Of a DNA stretch of 64,000 bases, positions 52,101 through 60,645 are shown one piece after another. The position numbers were made by a program, and so were the translations under genes. The notes beneath the pieces were generated by a model. The model made no database searches and was not told the DNA's origin. It saw nothing but the letters and a program-made list of their open reading frames with translations. Source of the DNA: Nocardioides sp. Root140 (lineage in GTDB: Bacteria > Actinomycetota > Actinomycetes > Propionibacteriales > Nocardioidaceae); NCBI RefSeq assembly GCF_001426745.1, contig NZ_LMFI01000010.1:1226672-1290671 (forward strand). The letters run 5' to 3'. Each line of letters starts with the position of its first letter. The stretch's first letter is position 1.

Positions 52101-52161
52101 TTGCGGCACCCGCCGGGTGGGAGCTTGCCGGAAAGGAGGGCCCAGAGCGACCGAGCTCGGG

Positions 52162-52611
52162 TCAGTCGGGCCGCGGCGCGGGGAGCACGACCTCCCACGG
52201 CTCGACCGGACCCGGGTGCACGACGAACAGCGAGTGCACCCGGGCCTCGGTGGCAAGGAGGGACAGGTGCCTCTCCGGATCGCGCAGCGCCACCTTGGCC
52301 AGCAGATGCCGCCACTCGTGGGCGACCTGGCCCTCGGTGACCGGCATCCGCAGGGCCGGGTCGGCCTCGGTGACGACGCGGGCCCGGTCGAAGTTGTAGC
52401 CCCTCGCGTCGGCCTCGTCGGCGATGCCGTGCAGGTACGTCGCCACGGCGGCGACCGGATCGTCCGTAGCCCGGAACCGGGTGAGCTGCGGGTGGTTGCG
52501 ATAGCCCTCGGTCAGGCCTCGCAGCACCTTCTGGGCCAGCAGGGTCTCGCGCCAGCAAGCGACCAGGCCCTTCACGTCGAGCTGCTCCGGGTGCAGCGAC
52601 CAGACCCGCAT
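52162..52611 (-). CDS. Pyrimidine dimer DNA glycosylase/endonuclease V-like protein
   Basis: A 149-residue protein of the T4 endonuclease V-like family. ATG 52611 shares a base with the MFS stop. The N-terminus MRVWSLHPEQLDVKGLVACW, followed by LLAQKVLRGLTEGYRNHPQL, is the family signature, with its conserved basic and aromatic DNA-contact residues. The protein is somewhat longer than T4 DenV (138). It would excise cyclobutane pyrimidine dimers. Linkage to an MFS gene is probably incidental. Confidence 0.82.
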   Translation of the reverse strand: MRVWSLHPEQLDVKGLVACWRETLLAQKVLRGLTEGYRNHPQLTRFRATDDPVAAVATYLHGIADEADARGYNFDRARVVTEADPALRMPVTEGQVAHEWRHLLAKVALRDPERHLSLLATEARVHSLFVVHPGPVEPWEVVLPAPRPD

Positions 52612-53861
52612 CAGTCGGCCCTCGCCAGCCGGTAGCGCATGAACGCGGGTGCGGCGATCGCCGCTGCGATGGTCAGCACCACGACGAGTACGCCCCCACC
52701 TGCCGCCGCGGTCGCCGTACCGGCCATGGCCGCGGCGCCCCCGTGGGCGACGTCCGCGATGCGCGGGCCGCCGGCGACCACCACGATGAAGACGCCCTGG
52801 AGCCGTCCGCGCACCTCGTCGGAGGCGGCGCTCTGCAGCATGCTCTGCCGGAACGCCGCCGAGACCATGTCGGCCGCACCTCCGACCATCAGCATCGCGA
52901 TCGCGGCGCCGAGCATCACGCCGCCGCTCCCGTTGGCGAACCCGACGAAGAGGCCGAAGAACGCAATCGCCAGCCCCCACACGAGAATCGCGATGATCAC
53001 TGCCCTCCCCTGCCGCTCGACGCGGGAGACCCAGCCGGAAAAGACGCCGCCGATCACCGCGCCGGCGGGGATGGCCGCGAAGAGCAGTGCGAAGGCGATG
53101 CCACCGTTGCTCGGGCCGCCGAAGTCGCTGTCCGCCATCTCGGGGAAGAGGGCGCGCGGCATGCCGAAGACCATCGCGATGATGTCGACGACGAACGACA
53201 TCATCAGCACCGGGTGGCCGCGCAGGTAGGCCAGCCCGTCGATGACCGAGCGCAGGCCCGGGGTGCTGGTCACTCCCTCGATCGGCAGCGCCGGCAGGGC
53301 GACCACCGCCGAGAGGGTGGCGAAGAGGGTCACCGTGTCTGCCAGGTAGAGCCAGGCGTAGCCGAGCACCGGGATCAGCGCGCCGCCGATCATCGGGCCG
53401 GCGATCGCGCCGGCCATCATCACGGTCATGTTCAGGGAGTTGGCCGCCGGGAGCAGCCGCATCGGCAGGATCTTGGGCAGCACGGCGCTGCGAGTCGGCT
53501 GGTTGATCGCGAAGAAGGCCTGCTGCACGGCGAAGAGGCCGAGCAGGAGCCACACGTTCTCGTTGCCGAGGGCGGCCTGCACGCAGAAGAGCCCACTGGT
53601 GACGATCAGCCCGATCGTCGTGCAGAGCAGGAGCGTCCGCCGGTCCATCGCGTCGGCGAGCGCGCCACCCCAGAGCCCGAAGACGACCAGGGGCACGAGG
53701 CCGAAGACTCCGGTTAGGCCGACGTACGCCGAGGAACCGGTGATCGCGTAGATCTGGGCCGGTACGACGACCACGGTGAGCTGGGCACCGATGACGGTGA
53801 TGATGTTGGCGATCCAGAGCCGACGGAAGTGGTCGTTGCGCAGTGGCGCGGTGTCGGCCAT
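52611..53861 (-). CDS. MFS transporter
   Basis: A 416-residue, 12-helix major facilitator. ATG 53861 follows GAGGGG with 5-nt spacing; the GTG at 53876 has none. Helix 2-3 loop has GGALADAMDRRTLL, the MFS motif A, and helices 5-6 have MAGAIAGPMIGGALIP. It resembles the EntS/permease-type drug and siderophore exporters. The substrate is unknown. Its start lies 41 nt from the first unit of the 21-bp repeat array, so the array is shared with the divergent SDR gene. Confidence 0.85.
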   Translation of the reverse strand: MADTAPLRNDHFRRLWIANIITVIGAQLTVVVVPAQIYAITGSSAYVGLTGVFGLVPLVVFGLWGGALADAMDRRTLLLCTTIGLIVTSGLFCVQAALGNENVWLLLGLFAVQQAFFAINQPTRSAVLPKILPMRLLPAANSLNMTVMMAGAIAGPMIGGALIPVLGYAWLYLADTVTLFATLSAVVALPALPIEGVTSTPGLRSVIDGLAYLRGHPVLMMSFVVDIIAMVFGMPRALFPEMADSDFGGPSNGGIAFALLFAAIPAGAVIGGVFSGWVSRVERQGRAVIIAILVWGLAIAFFGLFVGFANGSGGVMLGAAIAMLMVGGAADMVSAAFRQSMLQSAASDEVRGRLQGVFIVVVAGGPRIADVAHGGAAAMAGTATAAAGGGVLVVVLTIAAAIAAPAFMRYRLARAD

Positions 53862-53901
53862 CAGTCCCCTCAGCACGAGTGACGACGCTACCCGCCGACC
53901 T

Positions 53902-54061
53902 GTCGCCAGTTCTTGCCGACCTGTCGCCAGTTTTGAGCGACCCGTCGCCAGTTCTTGTCGACCCGTCGCCAGTTTTGAGCGACCCGTCGCCAGTCTTGAG
54001 CGACCGTCGCCAGTTCTGCGCCAGAGCCGAAACTGGCGACAGGTCGATCGAAAGTAGCGAC
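53902..54061. repeat. 21-bp phased repeat array: six direct and two inverted units
   Basis: The core GTCGCCAG starts at 53902, 53923, 53944, 53965, 53986 and 54006: four steps of 21 bp and one of 20. The unit continues as TTnTTGnCGACC(T/C), with small variation among copies. Two reversed copies follow, ACTGGCGAC at 54032 and AGTAGCGAC at 54053, again 21 bp apart and each followed by AGGTCGATC. The array lies between the MFS gene and the leaderless SDR promoter. Twenty-one bp is two helical turns, so all units face one side of the DNA. Confidence 0.85.
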
Positions 54062-54076
54062 AGGTCGATCAGGGCC

Positions 54077-54091
54077 TAGAATCTGCCGGTG
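54077..54091 (+). promoter_or_regulatory. Leaderless promoter of the SDR gene
   Basis: TAGAAT (54077-54082) is followed after 6 nt by the GTG start at 54089. The transcript would begin at or next to the start codon. No ribosome site exists upstream. The last inverted repeat unit ends 15 nt before the -10 box, so a protein bound to the array could reach the polymerase. Confidence 0.6.
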
Positions 54092-55606
54092 ACCAAGCCG
54101 CCCGCCCCTTCCGACCCCACCCTCGACCGGATCGACCCGGACGAGCTGGCGACCGCGGTGAAGGTGCTCGGCCAGCTGCACGAGCTGCCCACGGACCACC
54201 CCGACGTGACAACGGTCAAGCACGCCGCCTCCCACATGTACAAGGCGCTCAAGCAGGCCCGTCGGCTCCGCAAGCGCGAGGCCGAGGCCGCCGCCGACCG
54301 GGCCGTCATCGAGGCCACCGCCACCGGGTCGAGGATGCGGATCGACGACGAGACCCAGGGCATCCCGCTGGTCTCGAACGCCGCCGGCGCCTTCGCGGGC
54401 GAGCTGCTCAAGCCGCGCGGCTGCTACATCTGCAAGACCGACTACACGCTGGTCGACGCCTTCTACCACTGGCTGTGCCCCGCCTGCGCCGCCATGTCGC
54501 ACGCCAAGCGCGACCAGCGCACGGACCTGACTGGCAAGCGCGCGCTGCTCACCGGCGGCCGCGCCAAGATCGGCATGTACATCGCCTTGCGGCTGCTGCG
54601 CGACGGCGCGCACACCACGATCACGACCCGCTTCCCGAAGGACGCCGTACGCCGCTTCGCCTCGCTCGAGGACAGTGGCGACTGGCTGCACCGGCTCAAG
54701 GTCGTCGGCATCGACCTGCGCGACCCCACCCAGGTGATCTCGCTGGCCGACGACGTCGCCGCCGACGGTCCGCTCGACATCATCATCAACAACGCCTGCC
54801 AGACCGTACGCCGATCGCCCGGCGCCTACAGCCAACTCGTCGAGATGGAGTCCGCACCACTCCCGACCGACCTCGAGCTGCCCGAGATGGTCAGGTTCGA
54901 CCACATCTCCGAGGCGCACCCGGCAGCCATCGCCGGCGCGTTGAGCAGCGACGCGGTCGCGCACCACGAAGGCGAGACCCTCGAGCACGCGAGGGCCGCC
55001 CACACCGCGGCCAGCCTCACGTCGCTCGCCCTCTCCGCCGGGAACGCCTCCCTCGAGGCGCACCTTGCCGGCACCGCCGTCGACGCCGGTGGGCTGCTGC
55101 CCGACACCCAGACCAACAACTCCTGGACCCAGGTCGTCGACGAGGTCGACCCGCTGGAGCTGCTCGAGGTGCAGTTCTGCAACTCGATCGCGCCGTTCCT
55201 GCTGGTCTCACGGCTGCGGCCGGCGATGCGTGCCGCCGTACAGGCCGGTGCCCGGAGGGCGTACGTCGTCAACGTGTCGGCGATGGAGGGGCAGTTCTCC
55301 CGCCGCTACAAGGGCGCCGGTCACCCGCACACCAACATGGCCAAGGCGGCGCTGAACATGATGACCCGCACCAGCGCGGGCGAGATGTTCGAGACGGACA
55401 AGATCCTGATGACCGCGGTCGACACTGGCTGGATCACCGACGAGCGGCCGCACCAGGAGAAGCTGCGCATCGCCGCCGAAGGATGGCACGCACCGCTCGA
55501 CCTGGTCGACGGCGCGGCCCGGGTCTACGACCCGATCGTGCTGGGCGAGTCCGGCGAGGACCTCTACGGCTGCTTCGTGAAGGACTTCAAGCCCAGCCCC
55601 TGGTGA
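54089..55606 (+). CDS. Atypical zinc-ribbon short-chain dehydrogenase
   Basis: A 505-residue protein. Residues 110-135 hold a CYIC...CPAC zinc ribbon. The SDR domain begins near residue 150 with LTGGRAKIGMYIALRLL (the glycine-rich NAD(P) loop; the second Gly is replaced by other residues) and has DIIINNACQTVRR (the NAG-type motif). The catalytic YxxxK region reads HTNMAKAALNM: Lys is kept, but Thr stands where Tyr should be. So ordinary SDR catalysis is doubtful. The N-terminal 100 residues are helical with a basic segment (KQARRLRKREAEAAADR). Family members of this size exist in actinobacteria and fungi, function unclear. A degraded copy of its 3' end lies at 57833-57942. Confidence 0.8.
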   Translation: MTKPPAPSDPTLDRIDPDELATAVKVLGQLHELPTDHPDVTTVKHAASHMYKALKQARRLRKREAEAAADRAVIEATATGSRMRIDDETQGIPLVSNAAGAFAGELLKPRGCYICKTDYTLVDAFYHWLCPACAAMSHAKRDQRTDLTGKRALLTGGRAKIGMYIALRLLRDGAHTTITTRFPKDAVRRFASLEDSGDWLHRLKVVGIDLRDPTQVISLADDVAADGPLDIIINNACQTVRRSPGAYSQLVEMESAPLPTDLELPEMVRFDHISEAHPAAIAGALSSDAVAHHEGETLEHARAAHTAASLTSLALSAGNASLEAHLAGTAVDAGGLLPDTQTNNSWTQVVDEVDPLELLEVQFCNSIAPFLLVSRLRPAMRAAVQAGARRAYVVNVSAMEGQFSRRYKGAGHPHTNMAKAALNMMTRTSAGEMFETDKILMTAVDTGWITDERPHQEKLRIAAEGWHAPLDLVDGAARVYDPIVLGESGEDLYGCFVKDFKPSPW

Positions 55607-55614
55607 GGCTTCCG

Positions 55615-55635
55615 CTCGATCGCCTGACGATCGAG
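55615..55635 (+). terminator. Perfect hairpin after the SDR gene
   Basis: CTCGATCG (55615-55622) and CGATCGAG (55628-55635) form an 8-bp stem with a 5-nt loop, starting 9 nt after the SDR stop. There is no T-run, so it could be a factor-dependent terminator or an operator for the next gene. Confidence 0.4.
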
Positions 55636-55639
55636 TCCG

Positions 55640-55660
55640 ACTCCCGTACGGTTCGGGAGT
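55640..55660 (+). promoter_or_regulatory. Inverted repeat around a leaderless -10 box
   Basis: ACTCCCG (55640-55646) and CGGGAGT (55654-55660) form a perfect 7-bp inverted repeat that encloses TACGGT (55647-55652), a good -10 box. The GTG start is at 55659, within the right arm. A repressor on the dyad would shut the promoter, or the dyad may form a hairpin at the 5' end of the transcript. Confidence 0.5.
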
Positions 55661-57818
55661 GCTCCGTTCGTACGTCGTCCTCGCCCTGGCCGTGGCCCTC
55701 TCAGGCGCCGGCCCATTGTTGCCCGGCGGCCACGCGGCACCGGCCTCAGCAGTCGCAACGACGCCTGCCGCGGCACCCGTCCACTCGGTGTCCGTCGACG
55801 GCACGGGCGTGGCGATGTATCCCGCGTTCGATCCGTCGGTCGAGCGCTACGGCGTGACCACGACCGCCGGCACCGAGGGACGGGTCACGGTCACCGCGAC
55901 CACCTCCGACCCGCGCGGAACGGTGCTGGTGAACGGCCGTCCGACCACGGGCAGCCGCACCATCACCGGCCTGGCCGAGGGCGACGAGATCTCGGTGATC
56001 ATCGACGACTCCGCCGGCCACGCCGTCCACTCGCTCATCCACCTCCCCGCGGGCTTCCCGACGCTGGAGCGGACCACACCGGTCAGCGACCAGGTGACTC
56101 CCGGGCACGTGCTGCTGACGCTCTCCCGGTTCACCAGCGGACCGTTCTTCGAGACCGCGGTCGACCGCAACGGCGTCCCGGTGCACGTGCACACCGAGAC
56201 CACCTCCTCGATCGACTTCAAGCGGCAGCCCAACGGCAGCCTGTCGTCGTCGCGGGCCTCGGCGGTCTCCCCCGGCCGCAACGGGCAGGCGCTGGTCGAG
56301 CTCGACGAGGCGCTGCAGCCGCTGCGCACCCACGAGACCGAGGGCCTGGTCAACACCGACCCGCACGACTCGATCCTGGCCGCCGACGGCAGCACCTACC
56401 TGCTCGCCTACGAGCGGAACCCGGCCACCCAGATGACCGACGCCGTGATCCAGGGCTTCGCCCCCGACGGCGAGCTGATGTTCGACTGGAACTCCGCCGA
56501 CCACGTCGACATCGACGCCGAGACCGTCGAGCACGACGCCGGCGAGAAGGCCGACTACGCCCACATCAACTCGATCGTGCTCACCGCGGACGGCAACCTG
56601 CTGGCGTCGTTCCGGCACTTCAGCTCGGTCTTCAAGATCGCGCTCGAGACCGAGGACGGCCACGCGCAGGGCGACGTGCTGTGGCGGCTCGGCGGCCACC
56701 GCAGCGACCTCGACTTCGTCGATGACCCCTACTACGGGCCCTGCGCCCAGCACACGGCGAGCGAGCTGCCGAACGGGAACATCCTGATCTTCGACAACGG
56801 CTCGTACGGCGGCGGCTTCGACGAGTTCTGCATCAACCCCGACGACCCCGCAGGCCCGGAGGTCGCGCGGCCCTTCACCCGGATCACCGAGTACGAGATC
56901 GACGAGACCGCCGGGACGGCCCGGTTGATCTCCTCCTTCACCGAGCCCGATCGCGGGGCGCTCTTCGCCGGCGGCGTCGCCCAGCTTCCCAACGGGAACA
57001 GGCTGATCGGCTGGGCGTCGTCGCGCGCGGTGACCGCCACCGAGCTGTCCGCGACCGGCCAGAAGATCTGGGAGCTGCGCGACACCAACCCCCTGGTGAA
57101 CGACCGGCTCTTCACCTACCGCGCGCACCTGGCCGCGATCGCCGACACCGAGGCACCCGTGGCGACCCTGCGTGGTCCGGTCGAGGGGTCGACGTACGTG
57201 CAGGGGCAGCGGGTCCCGGTCACGACCGACTGCACCGACCGCGGCGGCTCGTCGCTGGTCACCTGCCGGGTCACCGGGGCCTCGGACGGACTGCTCGCGA
57301 CCTCCACGGCCGGCCACCACACCGTGCGGCTCACCGCGGTCGACGGCGCCGGGCACACCGTCGTCCGCACCATCGGGTACGACGTGCAGGCCGCCCAGCC
57401 GGACACCCAGGTGAAGAAGAGCACCGCCGCCCGCTACACCGGCATCGACGTGTACGGCGGCGCGGAGCGGCAGTCGATCACCCACCGACTGCTCAAGGCG
57501 GGACGGACCGGCATCAGCCAGGTGCGCCTGGTCAACGACGGCGCCAAGGCCTACCGGTTCCGGCTGCGCGGAACCGCGGGCAGCAAGCGGTTCGCCGTGG
57601 ACTACTACGTGGGTTCGCGCCGGGTCACCCCCGCGGCAGTGGCCGGCACGTTGACGACGCCCTGGCTGCGGCCGAGCCAGGGGTTCGTGGTGAAGGTCCG
57701 GATCACGCGGACGGCGTACGCCCGACCCGGCGACCACCGCACGTTCACGGTGCGCGGCACCTCGGTGGCGCCGTACCCGCGAAGCGACACGATCGGAGTC
57801 ATCGCGACCACTCGCTGA
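55659..57818 (+). CDS. Secreted arylsulfotransferase-family (ASST) protein
   Basis: A 719-residue exported protein. The leaderless GTG 55659 starts a signal peptide (LALAVALSGAGPLLPGGHAAP, about residues 7-28). Residues 40-130 resemble the ASST N-terminal beta-sandwich. The propeller domain (about 140-500) has DPHDSILAADG, ADYAHINSIVLTADGNLLAS and CAQHTASELPNGNILIFDNG, the ASST signature with its His. An Ig-like domain with cysteines (CTDRGGSSLVTC) follows at about 505-580, and a beta-rich C-terminal domain to the end. ASST enzymes transfer sulfate between phenols (family knowledge); many actinobacterial members are untested. A broken copy of its 3' end lies at 60661-60786. Confidence 0.83.
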   Translation: MLRSYVVLALAVALSGAGPLLPGGHAAPASAVATTPAAAPVHSVSVDGTGVAMYPAFDPSVERYGVTTTAGTEGRVTVTATTSDPRGTVLVNGRPTTGSRTITGLAEGDEISVIIDDSAGHAVHSLIHLPAGFPTLERTTPVSDQVTPGHVLLTLSRFTSGPFFETAVDRNGVPVHVHTETTSSIDFKRQPNGSLSSSRASAVSPGRNGQALVELDEALQPLRTHETEGLVNTDPHDSILAADGSTYLLAYERNPATQMTDAVIQGFAPDGELMFDWNSADHVDIDAETVEHDAGEKADYAHINSIVLTADGNLLASFRHFSSVFKIALETEDGHAQGDVLWRLGGHRSDLDFVDDPYYGPCAQHTASELPNGNILIFDNGSYGGGFDEFCINPDDPAGPEVARPFTRITEYEIDETAGTARLISSFTEPDRGALFAGGVAQLPNGNRLIGWASSRAVTATELSATGQKIWELRDTNPLVNDRLFTYRAHLAAIADTEAPVATLRGPVEGSTYVQGQRVPVTTDCTDRGGSSLVTCRVTGASDGLLATSTAGHHTVRLTAVDGAGHTVVRTIGYDVQAAQPDTQVKKSTAARYTGIDVYGGAERQSITHRLLKAGRTGISQVRLVNDGAKAYRFRLRGTAGSKRFAVDYYVGSRRVTPAAVAGTLTTPWLRPSQGFVVKVRITRTAYARPGDHRTFTVRGTSVAPYPRSDTIGVIATTR

Positions 57819-57832
57819 GGGTGACACGCGCG

Positions 57833-57942
57833 GCTCGACCTGGTTGACGGCGCGGGTCTACAACCCGATCGTGCTCGGCGGGGTCGGGCGAGGACCTCTT
57901 CGACTACTTCGTGAAGGACTTCAAGCCCCCGCCCCTGGTGAG
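57833..57942 (+). pseudogene. Remnant of the SDR 3' end
   Basis: This stretch aligns with the last 110 nt of the SDR gene (about 55497-55606), by eye at roughly 85 percent identity, including AGGACTTCAAGCCC and the TGG-TGA end region. It has a deletion of a few bases and an insertion that break the frame. It starts 15 nt after the arylsulfotransferase stop. The rest of the copy is missing, replaced by the insert that follows. Confidence 0.8.
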
Positions 57943-57967
57943 AATGATGAATCACCTGGCGACGAGG

Positions 57968-58356
57968 ACATCCGTCTGCGGCAGTCATAATGCTTTCGAA
58001 GAGGAGCGACTCGCCCGAGATTGCTGCGAGGGCCTCACTGAAGCAGTCGACCAGGTTGTGACCTGCTGCCTGGGCGCGCCTCTTCCCGAGGCGCGCCAGG
58101 CATCATTAGGCGCGCGTGCCTGTGTTCGTGAAGCGGCGCGATGACCGCATTCTTGTGCTCCATGAGCAGATCGAAGTCCGGTGACGAGTCGGCCCTGGTG
58201 TGCCTCGATGACGTTGGCGGCCCCGACCAAGGTGGCCGCCGAGATCGACGACTCGCCCGCGCGTTGCGCCAGGACATTGGCGAGATCGGCCGCATCGCTC
58301 TCACCATGCACAATTGCGACCAGAGCCGAGGAGTCGATGATCACGCGGAAGCCCAT
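57968..58356 (-). pseudogene. Decayed VapC toxin (PIN domain)
   Basis: The N-terminal frame reads MGFRVIIDSSALVAIVHGES and continues through SSISAATLVGAANVIEAHQG, a clear VapC start. The match then shifts to a second frame (DFDLLMEHKNAVIAPLHEH), returns to the first (DAWRASGRG) and ends in a third (NLVDCFSEALAAISGESLLF). At least three frameshifts are needed. The PIN acid in SAATLVE is Gly here, so the active site is also damaged. Start could be ATG 58356 or GTG 58344. Confidence 0.8.
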
Positions 58357-58537
58357 GCTCGTCGTCCCAGAGAGTCTCCGCCCCGGGACGATCATCGATC
58401 ACCTGCCGGGATCGGCCACGTTCGATGATGCGGTCGATCTCATCACGCTTCGTGGCGCCGCGGGCGGCCGCCTTCAGTCTGGCCGGCCTCTCCCGTGCCG
58501 GGCGGTCTGTCTCAGGGTCCTTGATGTCGAGTGCGAT
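58345..58537 (-). pseudogene. Decayed VapB antitoxin
   Basis: Immediately upstream of the VapC remnant, IALDIKDPETDRPARERPAR matches the start of VapB proteins but with ATC where the ATG should be. The middle of the antitoxin seems deleted, and the end DEHGLPR runs through without its stop because a base is missing at the vapB/vapC junction. Both halves of the module are therefore non-functional. Confidence 0.75.
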
Positions 58538-58598
58538 GCAGCGCAAAAAGCAAGTGCCTACGTTATGGTCAGCGCACCCTACTCGGAGGTTCTGCCCA

Positions 58599-59831
58599 AT
58601 GCGTAAACCCAAATTTTCTCGCGGCTTCGCGTTGCGGTGGACAGCGGCAGCCGCCGTCTTGGCCTTGGTGATCGGCGGCGCTCAGGCGGCCGGAGCCGAC
58701 CAAACTCAAGAGGCAGACGGCAGTTCCAACCAGACAATCGTTATATCGGGCGAACTTCCCGCCGGCGTGAAAGCGCAAGACGTTGAGGTGTATCTCCTGC
58801 CCAAGGACAAGGATCTGCGGGACGCGGCGGTGGGAACGACTCTGCGCGCGCTACCGTTCTCCGCGGCGACTGTGAGCATGAAGGGTCGCTCGTTCACGGT
58901 GTCGGCTGGGCCCGATCAGGCGCCGCGCGCAGCGTTGGACGACCAAGGGGTGGCGTTCCTCAACGTCATGGTGTTCACAGACCGTGGCACCTACCAGTCG
59001 AACTCCAGTGTTCGCGCAGTGGTCGATCACCGTGGTCAGGCTAAATGGGTCGACACCGCGGAGGAATTGGTACGAGTCCGGGGCGTGGCGGCGCGGCAAG
59101 CTACTCCGGGTGGTCTGCTCTTACAACGGCTCAACGACGACACCGGCAAGTCTGTAATGCTCACAAAGTTCTCACTCCTTCCGGGGAGTTCGGCCCGGGC
59201 CCGTTCCGGCGACCCCACGCCCTACCCTGGGTGCTCATATCGCAAGAAGGGCGAACGCGTACGGTCGGCGACGATCGGCACCACGTACCCGGTCGGCAAC
59301 GACACGGCAACGATGGTCGTGAACTCCTCCACCGGGGCCTCCTATGGGGTCGCGTCATCCTTCCACGACCCCGGAGAGGCATGGGGGGCCTTCAAGGCCG
59401 GCAGTTCCAAGCACACCAGTTCGGGATGGGGGTTCCAGTGGGCAGGGTCAAACCGGGGTAGGAGCTATCGCAAGGGCGTCGAGTACGGATTGTTCGAAAC
59501 CTGGTGCGCCCGGGGTTGTGCAGGGTGCCTTCGTCAGTGGTTTCCGACGGGGGAGACTGGGGGCACAAGTGCTAACCGACTGACGACCCGGCCGAATTGG
59601 ACGAAGTGCGCCCGGGTCGCGCGGGGCAAGTGGTGGCGAGACAAGTCGGGCGAGTCGGCATACAGCTACGGTGCGGCAGTTAAGTTCGCCAGCGTGATCG
59701 GCATCGATCTGTCAATCAGTCGGCAGTACAACAGTAGCCAGAAGATCTTGTACACCCTTCGAGCGAAGCGGCGCATGTGCGGGTCGAACACCTGGCCATC
59801 AAACGCCGGGAAGGTGATGTCGCGCAGGTGA
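58599..59831 (+). CDS. Secreted protein with six cysteines, unknown
   Basis: A 410-residue exported protein. ATG 58599 follows GGAGG with 9-nt spacing; TACGTT (58559-58564) is a possible -10 box. The signal peptide is basic (RKPKFSRGFALRW) then TAAAAVLALVIGGAQA, cleaved near residue 32. The N-terminal half has a beta-sandwich look. The C-terminal half is rich in Gly, Ser, Arg and Trp, with six Cys (PGCSY, WCARGCAGC, KCARV, RRMCGS), an even number that suggests disulfides. I recognise no family. Codon choice is visibly less GC-biased than in the flanking genes, consistent with transfer. A lipoprotein gene follows 146 nt later. Confidence 0.7.
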   Translation: MRKPKFSRGFALRWTAAAAVLALVIGGAQAAGADQTQEADGSSNQTIVISGELPAGVKAQDVEVYLLPKDKDLRDAAVGTTLRALPFSAATVSMKGRSFTVSAGPDQAPRAALDDQGVAFLNVMVFTDRGTYQSNSSVRAVVDHRGQAKWVDTAEELVRVRGVAARQATPGGLLLQRLNDDTGKSVMLTKFSLLPGSSARARSGDPTPYPGCSYRKKGERVRSATIGTTYPVGNDTATMVVNSSTGASYGVASSFHDPGEAWGAFKAGSSKHTSSGWGFQWAGSNRGRSYRKGVEYGLFETWCARGCAGCLRQWFPTGETGGTSANRLTTRPNWTKCARVARGKWWRDKSGESAYSYGAAVKFASVIGIDLSISRQYNSSQKILYTLRAKRRMCGSNTWPSNAGKVMSRR

Positions 59832-59977
59832 CCAGCCGCGCGGCCGCGGGCACCATGCGCCGCACCGCACGCGCGACAACTACGGGTCCCGGTCTGGGGA
59901 TGGCACAGGTGTTCTCAGCCCGGGACGGCGGGCCGGCACCACGCCGACCCCCACCCCTTGACAGTGAGGTATGCACG

Positions 59978-60625
59978 ATGTTCGCGCGTGAGACCCGCTC
60001 CGCCGCCAAGCGCCGAGGAGCCTTGACTGTGGCAGTGCTGTGCGTCACCGCGGTGTTGGCGGGATGCGGCCCGAAGGAGGTCCCGACGGACGGCCCCAGC
60101 GTTGGCGCCGGTCCCTTGGTAACAGCGTTCCAAGACGGTGGCACCTCGGTCCTACCGCCACGCGAAGTACATGGGGTGTGGCGTGCAACCTTCGGCAGTT
60201 TGCTCATCTGTGCCCCCGTGCAGGTCACAATCACGGGGGTGAAGCCTCACTACAAGGTTGGGAAACCTGTGAATGCGGAGTTTTGGGTGCGCACTGTGCC
60301 CGGCACACAGGATCGACCAGACCCGCAAGGAATGTGGTCTCCACTGGGGTCGGACACCCGGACGCCCGCAGACTTGGCGAGACGGGGGCAATTGGCCTCG
60401 AAGTCGCTGGTGGCAGCGCAGGGTGCCCGAGTGGATCAGAGGTGCGATGAGTCCCCGGATGCCCCCTTCACCGAGATTTTGACCGTGCTATCGGCGGATG
60501 ATGCCGGCGTGTGGGTCGACCGAATGGACGTGGAGTACGAGGCCGACGGGCAGGATCACGCGATGCGCGTGAACTGGGCCTATGTTGCTTGCGGTTATCT
60601 CATCGCCGATCCCGAGGTCTGTTGA
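59978..60625 (+). CDS. Lipoprotein, unknown function
   Basis: A 215-residue lipoprotein. ATG 59978 follows GAGGT with 8-nt spacing. The signal sequence ARETRSAAKRRGALTVAVLC ends in a lipobox VLAGC at about residue 28. The mature part has ICAPVQVTITGVKPHY, KPVNAEFWVRT and a C-terminal NWAYVACGYLIADPEVC, with four further Cys. No family is recognised. Base composition is like the preceding secreted protein gene and unlike the flanks, so the two probably arrived together and may work together at the cell surface (inference). Confidence 0.7.
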   Translation: MFARETRSAAKRRGALTVAVLCVTAVLAGCGPKEVPTDGPSVGAGPLVTAFQDGGTSVLPPREVHGVWRATFGSLLICAPVQVTITGVKPHYKVGKPVNAEFWVRTVPGTQDRPDPQGMWSPLGSDTRTPADLARRGQLASKSLVAAQGARVDQRCDESPDAPFTEILTVLSADDAGVWVDRMDVEYEADGQDHAMRVNWAYVACGYLIADPEVC

Positions 60626-60645
60626 GCCTCACTCGGAACGCGCGA

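Noticed and set aside
53902..54061. CRISPR array
   Set aside because: Units are contiguous at 21 bp with no spacers, and no cas genes are present.
53843..54079. Plus-strand frames through the repeat array that give heptapeptide repeats
   Set aside because: A 21-bp repeat gives a 7-residue repeat in any open frame. There is no ribosome site, and the frames overlap the SDR promoter.
55746..57827. A 693-codon minus-strand frame opposite the arylsulfotransferase gene
   Set aside because: The plus strand has a signal peptide, family motifs and a promoter; the minus frame reads as low-complexity Arg/Gly/Val sequence.
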